From Fimenecus sp052298855 (lineage in GTDB: Bacteria; Bacillota; Clostridia; Oscillospirales; Acutalibacteraceae), in contig DAVZXP010000004.1 of assembly GCA_052298855.1 (NCBI GenBank), forward strand, positions 1 to 64,000: a stretch of 64,000 bases of DNA, in the 5' to 3' direction. This document shows positions 24,070 to 32,402 of this stretch, piece by piece (position 1 is the stretch's first letter; each line of letters opens with the position of its first letter). The notes beneath the pieces were generated by a model. That model did no database searches. It saw nothing but the letters and a program-made list of their open reading frames with translations, and was not told where the DNA came from. The translations under genes and the position numbers were made by a program.

Positions 24070-24407
24070 AAAAAGACAGAATAACCCGAGAAAAAGAAAT
24101 GTTACCCGAAATGGTAAAAATCTATTGTCACGGTGTGCACAAAAGCAAAAAGGGCACTCTTTGCAAAGAATGTCAAGAACTTACGGATTATGCGCTTTTC
24201 AGGCTTGACCATTGCCGCTGGGGAAACGATAAAAACTTCTGCTCGCAATGTCCCTGCCATTGCTACAAACCCGATATGCGTTCAAAAATAAAAGAGGTTA
24301 TGCGTTACAGTAGCCCGAGAATTATGCTCTACCACCCTTTGGTAGGCTCTATCCATGGCATTGAAACTCTAAAAGGCATTATCAAAGCAAAGAAAAAATC
24401 AAAATAA
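24066..24407 (+). CDS. YgbA-like cysteine-rich protein (nitrous oxide-stimulated promoter family)
   Basis: A 113-residue, cysteine-rich cytosolic protein. Cys positions fall in CHGVHKSKKGTLCKECQ and in CSQCPCHCYKPDMR, the pattern of the YgbA / 'nitrous oxide-stimulated promoter' family. The clustered Cys suggest a metal or iron-sulfur site. Its function is poorly known; E. coli YgbA has been linked to nitrosative stress and iron-sulfur recovery. It is the last gene of the operon, overlapping the preceding stop by four bases, so its expression follows that of the transporters. Confidence 0.8.
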   Translation: MKKDRITREKEMLPEMVKIYCHGVHKSKKGTLCKECQELTDYALFRLDHCRWGNDKNFCSQCPCHCYKPDMRSKIKEVMRYSSPRIMLYHPLVGSIHGIETLKGIIKAKKKSK

Positions 24408-24495
24408 TAAATAGCATCATATTTTATTAACTGCTCCGAGTTGTGCAGACAGCACAAAAAGCAGGTCTGCACAGAATAATTAATTTTTAAGCAAC

Positions 24496-24536
24496 AAACT
24501 GATTTCGTTTTTTAAGCGAAGTCAGTTTTGTTTTAG
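24496..24536 (+). terminator. Terminator of the NEAT-ECF operon
   Basis: AAACTGATTTCG (24496-24507) pairs with CGAAGTCAGTTT (24517-24528) with one mismatch and is followed by TGTTTTAGCTTTTT. Confidence 0.75.
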
Positions 24537-24681
24537 CTTTTTCGTTATATCTGCAAATGATATTGTTTACTTGATTTTGAGTAAATCCAAGTTTTGTTCC
24601 TGTTTTTTTAAGTCAATCCTTGTGATTTTAATTTTAATATTTTATTTTTATATAGCTTATGTGTTGATAATTTCTTGGCAT

Positions 24682-24735
24682 AAAAAATCCCTCTATGGTA
24701 GTTATTCTATTCTGCCATAGGGGGATTTTTTCTAT
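24682..24735. terminator. Strong bidirectional terminator
   Basis: AAAAAATCCCTCTATGG (24682-24698) pairs over about 17 bp with CCATAGGGGGATTTTTT (24715-24731), ending in a T run on both strands. Confidence 0.85.
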
Positions 24736-25128
24736 CGTCCATTTTTTACGGACTTGTTCACTTTGTTTTTTGTCTTTTTATAATTTTTTGAAAAAACTGT
24801 CTCTTTTAGGGTTCTCATATATAGAGGAGTAAAAATATTTTGAAATTTTTTCGAAAAGAAGCGTGAGTTCTAATCGTTTTGCTATGCCGTGACCTACATT
24901 CCAAAAGTCTGTAATAGGTCTGTGATGCCATAAAGTTTCTTTGTATTTTTCTTCATCTAAGAATACAAATTAAAAACCACAAAAATTAAGATAGTCTTTT
25001 CATCTTTTCGTATGCTTGGCTTTTATTGTTGCTATTGTGTGCTTTCTAAGATATAATTATCTTTATGACATTATACAAAAATATCGTTCATTATTTCATA
25101 TTAAGTATAATTTAAGAGGGAAATAAAA

Positions 25129-27147
25129 ATGTGGTACGATAATGATTACAGACGAGTATTTATGGATATGCACATCAACGATTCAAATCCTGAATATTTG
25201 TCCAAGCTTGATGTAAAAGATTTTGTAAAAACAATGAAAGACGCTGAAGTCACAAGCATTGTGGTTAAGGCGAAATCTCATGTCGGATTGCACTATTGGC
25301 CGAGTAAATACGGAAAAATGCACGAAACTCTCAAAAACAGAAATCTCGACTATGTGGGAGAAATGATTGAAGAGTGCCACAAAAACAACATAAATGTTAT
25401 TTTGTATTTTTCGCAGGTTTATGATAACTACGCATATGCAAACCACAAAAATTGGAGAATCAGACACTTTACGGGTGTAACCTCCCGCACAAAGCTGCCG
25501 GGTGCAAATATAAGATACGGCTTGGTTTGTCCGAACAATCCGGAATACAGAGAATACTGCCGCAATATTTTGTCAGAGCTTGCACAGACTTATGATTTTG
25601 AAAGCATTTTTCTCGATATGCCGTTTTGGCCGAGGGAATGTTTTTGCAGGCATTGCCAAGAAAGATTTTTGAAAGAAACGGGAAAGGTTCTCCCTGCCAT
25701 ACATAATCCAAACAGCAAAATATGGATTGAATATCTCCACAGAAGACAGGCTTGGATTGACGAATTTATGCGTTCAAACACAAAAGCCATCAAGGATGTT
25801 AATCCGAACATTACCATTGAGCACAATATGGCGGCAATCGGACTTAACTGGATGCAGGCAAACACGGAAGCAGACTTCAGCGCCTCCGATTATGCAAGCG
25901 GTGACTACTACGGCGGTTATCTTGAGCAAACATTTATGTGCAAATATTACAACAATATGACGGTGAACAAGCCGTTTTGCTACATAACCTCAAAATGCGA
26001 TAACACCCTGTTTTATCACACGGTTTCAAGAAGCTGTGAGGATTTGCTCATTCACAATCTTAACTCCCTTGTGCACGGCGGAGCGTTTGCAATATGCGAT
26101 GCGATAAATCCTGACGGAACAATCACAAATTCGGTTTATCAAAACAACATCAAAAAAGTTTTTGAAACAACAAAAAGCGTTGAAAAATATGTTTCGGGAA
26201 ATATAAAAAGCGATGTTGCGATTTGGTACAACACCGCTTTGAAAACAAACAAAAACTTTATTCAGTCTCCTTTGAACATTGCAAAAATCCTGCGAGAAAA
26301 GAACATTGCGTTTGATGTTGTCGGCAGTAAAAATCTAAAGGATTTGACGGCTAAGGTTTTGGTTATGAACAGCGTACAGGAAATCTCCGATTATGAAATT
26401 GAGCAGCTCAGACAATATCTGAAAAAAGGCGGTTCGATATTCATCACAGGAAAGCTTGCAAACAACAAAAAGCTGGAGAGCTTAGTCGGTGTTGACATTT
26501 ACGGCACAAGCAAATACAACTATTGCTACTTAAACCCTGCCGAAGAATACAAGCATCTTTTCAAGCATTTTGACAAGTCAAGTCCGTATCCGATTGAGAA
26601 CAGTGCATTTGAAGCAAGGATTATCAACAACACGAAAACAAAGGCTTTGGCAACTCTTTCTTATCCTTATACATTGCCGAACAGCTTGGACTTTTCTGCA
26701 ATTCACTCAAATCCGCCGGGAATTCACACAGCCCTCCCTGCGGTAACTCAAACAGAATACGGAGAAGGGAAAATCATTTGGATTGCATCTACTCCTGAGC
26801 TGACACTTGCACACGATTGCAGACAATGCTTGGCAGACATAATCAAGTATTTGATGGGCGACAAAGTTCCTGAATTTGTTTCAAACGCACCCGACTTTGT
26901 GGAGCTTTTGAAGTGGGAAAAAGACGGCAAAATTTATGTCAGCTTGGTGAATCAGCAAACTGTAACTCCGGTATATCCGATTCACGATATTGAGTTCACA
27001 ATACCCGGAGAATTTGATTCAATTCGCCTTGTTTCAGACGATTCGTATCATTTCGACACAGAGGCAAAAGGCGGAAAAACAACCGTAAAAATCGAAAAGA
27101 CAGACATTTTCCACATCTTTGAATTCAGCAGAGGGGAAATTTTTTAA
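25129..27147 (+). CDS. GHL6-type glycoside hydrolase (possible GH151-like alpha-L-fucosidase)
   Basis: A 672-residue cytosolic protein without signal peptide. The N-terminal (beta/alpha)8 region (about 1-340) has features of the hypothetical glycosyl hydrolase 6 family: SHVGLHYWPSKYGK, a FLDMPFW strand with a candidate catalytic Asp, and a following CFCRHC cysteine cluster. A beta-galactosidase trimerisation-like domain (about 355-560) and a beta domain complete it. Relatives include CAZy GH151 alpha-L-fucosidases; the exact sugar is unproven. It is coupled to the GH35 gene by TAATG. Confidence 0.7.
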   Translation: MWYDNDYRRVFMDMHINDSNPEYLSKLDVKDFVKTMKDAEVTSIVVKAKSHVGLHYWPSKYGKMHETLKNRNLDYVGEMIEECHKNNINVILYFSQVYDNYAYANHKNWRIRHFTGVTSRTKLPGANIRYGLVCPNNPEYREYCRNILSELAQTYDFESIFLDMPFWPRECFCRHCQERFLKETGKVLPAIHNPNSKIWIEYLHRRQAWIDEFMRSNTKAIKDVNPNITIEHNMAAIGLNWMQANTEADFSASDYASGDYYGGYLEQTFMCKYYNNMTVNKPFCYITSKCDNTLFYHTVSRSCEDLLIHNLNSLVHGGAFAICDAINPDGTITNSVYQNNIKKVFETTKSVEKYVSGNIKSDVAIWYNTALKTNKNFIQSPLNIAKILREKNIAFDVVGSKNLKDLTAKVLVMNSVQEISDYEIEQLRQYLKKGGSIFITGKLANNKKLESLVGVDIYGTSKYNYCYLNPAEEYKHLFKHFDKSSPYPIENSAFEARIINNTKTKALATLSYPYTLPNSLDFSAIHSNPPGIHTALPAVTQTEYGEGKIIWIASTPELTLAHDCRQCLADIIKYLMGDKVPEFVSNAPDFVELLKWEKDGKIYVSLVNQQTVTPVYPIHDIEFTIPGEFDSIRLVSDDSYHFDTEAKGGKTTVKIEKTDIFHIFEFSRGEIF

Positions 27148-29225
27148 TGAAAATCGAGATAAAAGCAAGTCCGAAAGAAGTTAAAGACGGACACTTTGAT
27201 TATTCAAATATCGAAAGTGAATACGGTTGCAATACACTGTATTTTACAAAAAACGGTAAGCCTTATTCAATCATTGCAGGCGAAATGCACTTTGCAAGGT
27301 TGCCGAAAGAGCGTTGGAAAGAAACGCTTTTGAAAATGCGTGAATGTGGCGTAAACACAGTATCATCCTATGTTTTTTGGAATTACCACGAGGAAATCAA
27401 GGGGCAGTTTGATTTTAGCGGAAACAAGGACATTGCAGGATTTTTGCAATTGTGCAAGGATATTGATATGCCTTGTATTTTGCGTATCGGTCCTTGGTGT
27501 CACGGCGAGGTTATTCGTGGCGGTTTCCCAAAACGCATAAACAAAATGGCAAAGAAAAGGTGTGACAATTCGCAGTATCTTGCCGAGGTCGAGGAGTTTT
27601 GGCAAGGACTTTACAAAGAGGTCAAGCCGTATTTTGACGGTGAAACTGTTATCGGTATTCAGCTTGAAAATGAATACACAGGCTCAACGGAGCATATAAG
27701 AACACTTCGTAAAATTGCAGAGAAAATTGGATTCAAGGCTCCGTTTTTTACTATGACGGCATGGCCGTCAGGCAAGCCTGATAATGATTTTCTGCCGATG
27801 ATGGGCGGTTATCCCGATGCACCGTGGACATACGGCAAAACTGCTCTTAAACCGAATAACCGCTTTGCCATTTCTTCTGCCAAAACAGAGGATGAAATCG
27901 GCGGAGATTTATTCGAAAGCCAAAAAGCAGAAAGCGGTGTGTTCGACTACATTCCTTACGGCACTTGCGAAACAGGACCGGGCAATCAGGTGACACAGCA
28001 CCGCAGACCGTTCATCAGCGAAAAAGACGGCTACGGCGTCAGCTTTGCAAAGTTTGCAAGCGGTATGAACTGGATTGGTTACTATATGTTCTGCGGCGGT
28101 GCAAATCCGAATGACCGTCTGTTGCAGGAAAGTAAGCTGACAGGTTATCCAAACGACTATCCGATTATTGATTACGATTTCCAAGCACCGATCAGCAGAT
28201 ACGGCGTTTGCCGTGCACACGGCGACAGACTTCGTCTTTTACACCTGTTCATCAGTGATTTTGACACAGAAATATCCACAAAGCAGGCATATTTCCCAAA
28301 ATGGAACAGCACAGACCCAAAGGACATTTCGTTCTTGAAATGTTCCGTAAGAGCAGACAATAACGGCAGCGGCTACTTCTTTGCAGGTGCGTATGAAAAG
28401 GGCTTAAAGTATAACGACTTTAAGGATGTACAAGTCACATTTTCCATACAGGGCAAAACGATAGAGTTGCCGAGTATTGATGTTAAAGCCGGTGCAATGT
28501 TCTTTTATCCGTTTAACATTCAATTAGGTTCGGTGCAGTTTGATTACATTCTTGCTCAGCCTGTTGCAAAAACTCAAAAGGACGGCAAAACGGTTTGCTA
28601 TTTTGCTCAGTGTGAGGGTATTGAGCCGAAATGCTCAATCAACGGCAAGGCGCAAGCTCTGGCTCTTGATAAAGAAAACATAATAGATGATGTGACGATT
28701 TTTGTTATCTCTTATGAAGAAGCAAAGCGTTTTCACTTTATTGACGGCAAGCCTTATTTCCTCGACGGCACAGTCTATTGCGACAACGGAAAAATCTTCT
28801 GCGAACAGGTGTCGGATATTGACTTGAAAAACGAAATCACATTGATCCGAACAGGCAAAAGGAAATTGCCGTATAACCACTATCTGCTTTCAATAGGCAA
28901 GCGTTGCTATTATGAATTAAAACTGCCTGAAAGCATATTGAAAGAATATAAAGATGTTGTGCTTGAATTTGATTTTGACGGCTTAAATTTGCAGGTATTT
29001 AGCGGAAACCGGATAATAAACGATTATTTCAACATTGACAGAAAATTCATTATGAATCTTCGTGATTACAAGGAATATATCGAAAAAGATTCTACGCTGA
29101 TTATCCGCACAGCACCGAAAACAAAATTCGGCGTGTCAAATGTGTATAATGAAATTGAAATTCCGCTTCACTCCAACGCACTCTCCCTCGCAAGCGCAAA
29201 AGTGATAAAAACCGAAGAAGTATAA
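27147..29225 (+). CDS. GH35-family beta-galactosidase-like enzyme
   Basis: A 692-residue cytosolic glycosidase. The N-terminal TIM barrel shows the GH35 landmarks GEMHFARLPKERWKETL, VSSYVFWNYHE, RIGPWCHGEV and, in IGIQLENEY, the acid/base Glu (about residue 174). A candidate nucleophile Glu is in TCETGPG. C-terminal beta domains follow. No signal peptide is present, so substrates must be imported first. Paired with the GHL6/fucosidase-like gene it suggests dismantling of galactose- and fucose-bearing host oligosaccharides, but no transporter lies adjacent. Confidence 0.85.
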   Translation: MKIEIKASPKEVKDGHFDYSNIESEYGCNTLYFTKNGKPYSIIAGEMHFARLPKERWKETLLKMRECGVNTVSSYVFWNYHEEIKGQFDFSGNKDIAGFLQLCKDIDMPCILRIGPWCHGEVIRGGFPKRINKMAKKRCDNSQYLAEVEEFWQGLYKEVKPYFDGETVIGIQLENEYTGSTEHIRTLRKIAEKIGFKAPFFTMTAWPSGKPDNDFLPMMGGYPDAPWTYGKTALKPNNRFAISSAKTEDEIGGDLFESQKAESGVFDYIPYGTCETGPGNQVTQHRRPFISEKDGYGVSFAKFASGMNWIGYYMFCGGANPNDRLLQESKLTGYPNDYPIIDYDFQAPISRYGVCRAHGDRLRLLHLFISDFDTEISTKQAYFPKWNSTDPKDISFLKCSVRADNNGSGYFFAGAYEKGLKYNDFKDVQVTFSIQGKTIELPSIDVKAGAMFFYPFNIQLGSVQFDYILAQPVAKTQKDGKTVCYFAQCEGIEPKCSINGKAQALALDKENIIDDVTIFVISYEEAKRFHFIDGKPYFLDGTVYCDNGKIFCEQVSDIDLKNEITLIRTGKRKLPYNHYLLSIGKRCYYELKLPESILKEYKDVVLEFDFDGLNLQVFSGNRIINDYFNIDRKFIMNLRDYKEYIEKDSTLIIRTAPKTKFGVSNVYNEIEIPLHSNALSLASAKVIKTEEV

Positions 29226-29296
29226 CAGCGTACACGAAAACGTTTTAAATCTACCATACGCATTAGATTTTTAGTCACTGAATATATAAAAACACA

Positions 29297-29330
29297 ACGA
29301 GGTTCTGCCAATATGCAGAGCCTCGTAAAA
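29297..29330. terminator. Bidirectional terminator between convergent genes
   Basis: ACGAGGTTCTGC (29297-29308) pairs with GCAGAGCCTCGT (29315-29326) with one wobble. The minus-strand side continues TGTGTTTTTAT, and so fits the end of the leftward gene best. Confidence 0.75.
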
Positions 29331-29384
29331 TTACCCCAAAAGGGAAATATGAATAACACTTTGAAATACGCTTTCGCTTTTCCA

Positions 29385-30320
29385 TCAACGATGCTTGTTG
29401 AAATAATCTTCCGCATCTTCATAGGATTCAAAGTCCTCTTTATAATAATAGTAGAAATCGTCGGGGTCCTCAAATTCTTTAACATGGTAGTAATCTTGAT
29501 GCGACTCTACGGTATACGGTTCATTTGTCGTGGCTTCGTCGGGGGTATCATCATTTGAGCCGAGTAAGCCGTTTATTTCCGCAGGTGCATTTGTCGTTGT
29601 TTCATCGGAATTATCGCCGTTTATCGCATCTTTGAAACCGAAGGTGTCTATTGAGGAAACTTTTCCGTCTGTACACTTAACCGTATATATTTTGCCTTTA
29701 TAAATCTTAAATTCATATATATTCTGTCTTTTATTACAATCATTCCCCTGCTCATCATTGTTAATCACTCCGATATAAAAGCCTTTCAGATAACTGTTTA
29801 ACACGGTATTCCTCATTAACTTTTCGGGCATATCCATATAAGGATAATAGCTGTTCCTTGAAAGCTTGATTTCTTCTTCATGAGTGATTTTTTGACTTTT
29901 ATCAACTCCGATTATCTCATACTTAAAAGCTTCAAAAATTTCTTTTTGCTCAGTTGTAAGGTCGCTGCATTTTGAATTCAAATAAGTTGCGTAATTGTAA
30001 CCCTCTCTGTTCTCATTGAAAGCAATATGTGCATTGCAATATTCAATAAGTGCATTCACATCTTTATAATTGTCTTTTTCCATTTTCATTTTCGAGAGCA
30101 GCTCTTTCGCTTCTGAATATTGTCCGCCAAGAGCCATTTCAACCGTTTGATCATACTGCGAAAAAAGTTTCTTCCTCGCAGCTTCCCTTTTTACAGTCGG
30201 GTGCTGAGATATAAGTGCTACAAGCAAATTCAAAGCTAAAGCAACAGCGATAACAATACGAAAAATAATTTTAGAAACACTTTTATTTTGTTCTGTTTCG
30301 TCTATCTCTTTATATGCCAT
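29385..30320 (-). CDS. Membrane-anchored hypothetical protein with acidic aromatic tail
   Basis: A 311-residue protein: a short cytosolic N-terminus, one membrane helix (about 19-41), a helical repeat-like domain (about 50-150; QYSEAKELLSKMKM suggests tetratricopeptide-like packing), then a low-complexity Asp/Glu/Thr linker. It ends in an unusual segment rich in Tyr, Asp and Glu (DDFYYYYKEDFESYEDAEDY). I do not recognise a named family. It is monocistronic, and its promoter region contains a small structured insertion (30352-30492). Confidence 0.65.
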   Translation of the reverse strand: MAYKEIDETEQNKSVSKIIFRIVIAVALALNLLVALISQHPTVKREAARKKLFSQYDQTVEMALGGQYSEAKELLSKMKMEKDNYKDVNALIEYCNAHIAFNENREGYNYATYLNSKCSDLTTEQKEIFEAFKYEIIGVDKSQKITHEEEIKLSRNSYYPYMDMPEKLMRNTVLNSYLKGFYIGVINNDEQGNDCNKRQNIYEFKIYKGKIYTVKCTDGKVSSIDTFGFKDAINGDNSDETTTNAPAEINGLLGSNDDTPDEATTNEPYTVESHQDYYHVKEFEDPDDFYYYYKEDFESYEDAEDYFNKHR

Positions 30321-30351
30321 AGCTATCCCCTCTTAAGTTCTATGTCAATGA

Positions 30352-30492
30352 TATTATATCATAAATTACTTGTGCGGCAGCACAAGCGGAACGAAGTGAC
30401 GGCGGCGACAGCCGCAATTTAGTCATTCAATGTTCTCCGAAACGGTCAAAATCTTTGATTTTGCAAGCGTTTCGTGAGGTTATTATATCATA
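30352..30492. mobile_element. Possible MITE-like structured insertion with 12-bp flanking direct repeats
   Basis: TATTATATCATA occurs at 30352-30363 and 30481-30492. The 117 bp between is GC-richer than its surroundings and packed with hairpins: CTTGTGC/GCACAAG (30369-30386), CGGC/GCCG, and CGAAACG...CGTTTCG around a GTCAAAATC/GATTTTGC stem (about 30438-30474). Duplicated target sequence plus internal structure suggests a non-autonomous insertion. Long terminal inverted repeats are not evident. Confidence 0.45.
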
Positions 30493-30556
30493 TACATTTA
30501 AAATGAACAACGTATTTGCATTGTTAAGACCGTTTTTTGGGACTTACTATTACAAA

Positions 30557-30591
30557 AAGGCTTCCACCTCAAGCGAGATGAAAGCCTTACT
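30557..30591 (-). terminator. Terminator of the TetR-controlled glycerol-type operon
   Basis: On the minus strand AAGGCTTTCATCTC and GAGGTGGAAGCCTT form a stem with wobble pairs, followed by TTTTGTAATAG. Confidence 0.7.
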
Positions 30592-30630
30592 TTTATGCGT
30601 TTGTATTGCGAATACAGTTATAGTCTATTA

Positions 30631-32400
30631 TCAGTCTTTAAGCTCATCAACATACTCGGTATGCTCACGCAAGAACTTCTTATCCTCGGGCTTGAGGTCA
30701 AGACCGATAGTTCCGCCCGGATTCATAAGGTAATCGGGGTCGAAGTAGTTTTTAAGAGTACGGATTACGCCGTATTCCTTCTCGCCGAGATAACCCTCGA
30801 GCCACGGAGCAAACATCTTACCGATACCGTGATGGTGGCTGATAGCTGCGCCGCTCTTCTGAATTGCATCAAGAATGGTAGCGTGGTAAGCACGGAACTC
30901 TTCCTCGTCCTGCATCTTTGTCATAAAGATAAAGTAGAGGTTTGCACCCTGCGGATAGCAGTGCGACATATGAGTTGTAACGATTGTATTCGGAAGCTTA
31001 TGGCAAACCTCACGAACCTCACGGTGAACACGTCCCATATTTGACCAGTTAACCGTACATTCAAGAGTATCAATCATAAAGCCGAAGTCCATAAGCGTAT
31101 CACGAAGATAAGGATCGTTGAAACGTCCCTTTTCCCAGCCCTTACATACATAGCCTGTCATCGGGATACCGCCGTGCTTAACGGCAATCTTCATAATGTT
31201 GTTAGCAACGTTCCTTGAGAAGCCCTTTTCGCCGTCTGTAAAGCCGAGGAAGAGGCAACGTTCAAAGTCCTTATAGCCCAATTTATCAAGAATAGGCTCA
31301 AGAGGTGTTTCATCAACATTGTAAAGATGGAGCATCAATGAAGTTTCTTCGGGGTCTGAAAGACGGAAAACGGAGGAGAATCCGCATTCACACTGCATCA
31401 TTTCACGACCTGCTCGCATTGCTGTTTCCCAATCCTTGAACATATATGAGAAACGCTTTCTGTTCTCGGGCATCCAGCGGAAAATTTTGAGTGTAACCTC
31501 GGTAAGAACGCCGAAGGTACCCTCGCCGCCCATCATAATCTGATTGAGGTTGGGACCTGTTGCTTCTCTCGGATAATGGCTTGTTTCGATTTTACCGATC
31601 GGAGTAGCATATTTCTGTGAAACAACAATATCTGCGATAGTACCGTAATATGTACTGTTCTGACCTGCACCACGGGTAACTGTCCAGCCGCCTACCGAAG
31701 AATACTCAAAAGACTGCGGGAAGTGACCGCAGGTATAAGCACGCTTTGCACCGAAAATGGTCTGTGCGTTCTGGAGAGTTTCCTCAAGCTTCGGACCTGA
31801 CATACCTGCCTGAACGGTGATTGTCTGGTCGGTTTCATTAAATTTAATAACCTTATTGAAGTTTCGGCGCATATCAAGAGAAACACCGCCGTTGATAGGC
31901 TCAACGCCTCTTGTAACGGATGAACCGCCGCCATATACATAAAGCGGAATCTTATTTTTTGTAACATAAGCTACGATTTTTTCAATCTGCTCGCTTGTTT
32001 CGGGGAAAACAACGAGGTCGGGAAGAGAGTCAAAACGACGGTGGCGCAAACGCAAAAGGTCGTACATTGTCTGTCCGTAGGAAACGGCAAGACGGTCATA
32101 GTCGCTCTGTGAAATATTCTTTTCGCCGACGATATTAGCAATAGCCTTAACGTGCTTTTTGTCAATCTTCGGTGCGTGCTCTGTGCCGAGATTTACGGGA
32201 TCTAAGCCCAAATCGTCATTATACTGCTTAAATTCTTCGTCTTTAAGGTTACAACGCTCTTTAACATACTTGTAGAGGCTTTCCTTCGGATATTTGAAGA
32301 AATCGGGATCGCCCCAACGGAAAATTGAACGGTAGCTGTCCTCGGGTGCTCTTGTAAGCATCCATTTAGGCTCAAAGCCCTTATACGGTTTTGTACTCAT
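30631..32400 (-). CDS. FAD-binding oxidoreductase related to alkyldihydroxyacetonephosphate synthase / GlcD
   Basis: A 589-residue cytosolic flavoprotein. The VAO-type FAD domain (about 125-310) shows PDLVVFPETSEQIEKIV, YGGGSSVTRGVEP and a VGGWTVTRGAGQNSTYYG loop. A C-terminal cap follows, ending with AISHHHGIGKMFAPW, which parallels the His-rich active-site loop of alkyl-DHAP synthase. Members either make ether lipids or oxidise hydroxy acids. Here it is the last gene of an operon with GlpA/GlpB-like enzymes and a sugar/polyol kinase, so oxidation in a polyol-phosphate pathway, or use of DHAP, is plausible but not shown. Confidence 0.8.
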   Translation of the reverse strand: MSTKPYKGFEPKWMLTRAPEDSYRSIFRWGDPDFFKYPKESLYKYVKERCNLKDEEFKQYNDDLGLDPVNLGTEHAPKIDKKHVKAIANIVGEKNISQSDYDRLAVSYGQTMYDLLRLRHRRFDSLPDLVVFPETSEQIEKIVAYVTKNKIPLYVYGGGSSVTRGVEPINGGVSLDMRRNFNKVIKFNETDQTITVQAGMSGPKLEETLQNAQTIFGAKRAYTCGHFPQSFEYSSVGGWTVTRGAGQNSTYYGTIADIVVSQKYATPIGKIETSHYPREATGPNLNQIMMGGEGTFGVLTEVTLKIFRWMPENRKRFSYMFKDWETAMRAGREMMQCECGFSSVFRLSDPEETSLMLHLYNVDETPLEPILDKLGYKDFERCLFLGFTDGEKGFSRNVANNIMKIAVKHGGIPMTGYVCKGWEKGRFNDPYLRDTLMDFGFMIDTLECTVNWSNMGRVHREVREVCHKLPNTIVTTHMSHCYPQGANLYFIFMTKMQDEEEFRAYHATILDAIQKSGAAISHHHGIGKMFAPWLEGYLGEKEYGVIRTLKNYFDPDYLMNPGGTIGLDLKPEDKKFLREHTEYVDELKD

Positions 32401-32402
32401 AA

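Larger units (their letters stand above)
24408..25128. other. 720-bp intergenic region between the iron operon and glycosidase genes
   Basis: It holds the two terminators above. From 24740 to 25090 the sequence is AT-rich, with no frame I can support on either strand. TATAAT (25107-25112) about 20 bp before the GHL6-like gene is a candidate -10 with no clear -35. AGAGGG gives its ribosome-binding site. Confidence 0.55.
30321..30630. other. 310-bp gap: promoter of the leftward membrane protein, insertion, and terminator
   Basis: From left to right it contains the minus-strand -10 (ATTATA on plus, about 30353-30358), the structured insertion, a second copy of the -10-bearing direct repeat with TTGTTC 17 bp upstream on the minus strand, and the terminator of the leftward FAD-enzyme operon at about 30557-30591. 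No gene is supported. Confidence 0.55.

Noticed and set aside
24740..25090. A small regulatory RNA between the iron operon and the glycosidases
   Set aside because: No promoter-plus-terminator pair encloses a structured segment; the sequence is simply AT-rich.
29313..29558. An 81-codon plus-strand frame in and beyond the terminator at 29297
   Set aside because: It lies over a terminator hairpin and antisense to the acidic tail of the membrane protein; no ribosome site or family match.
30595..31044. A 149-codon plus-strand frame antisense to the AGPS-like gene
   Set aside because: The minus strand encodes strongly conserved enzyme motifs, including the HHHG loop. This frame is its shadow.
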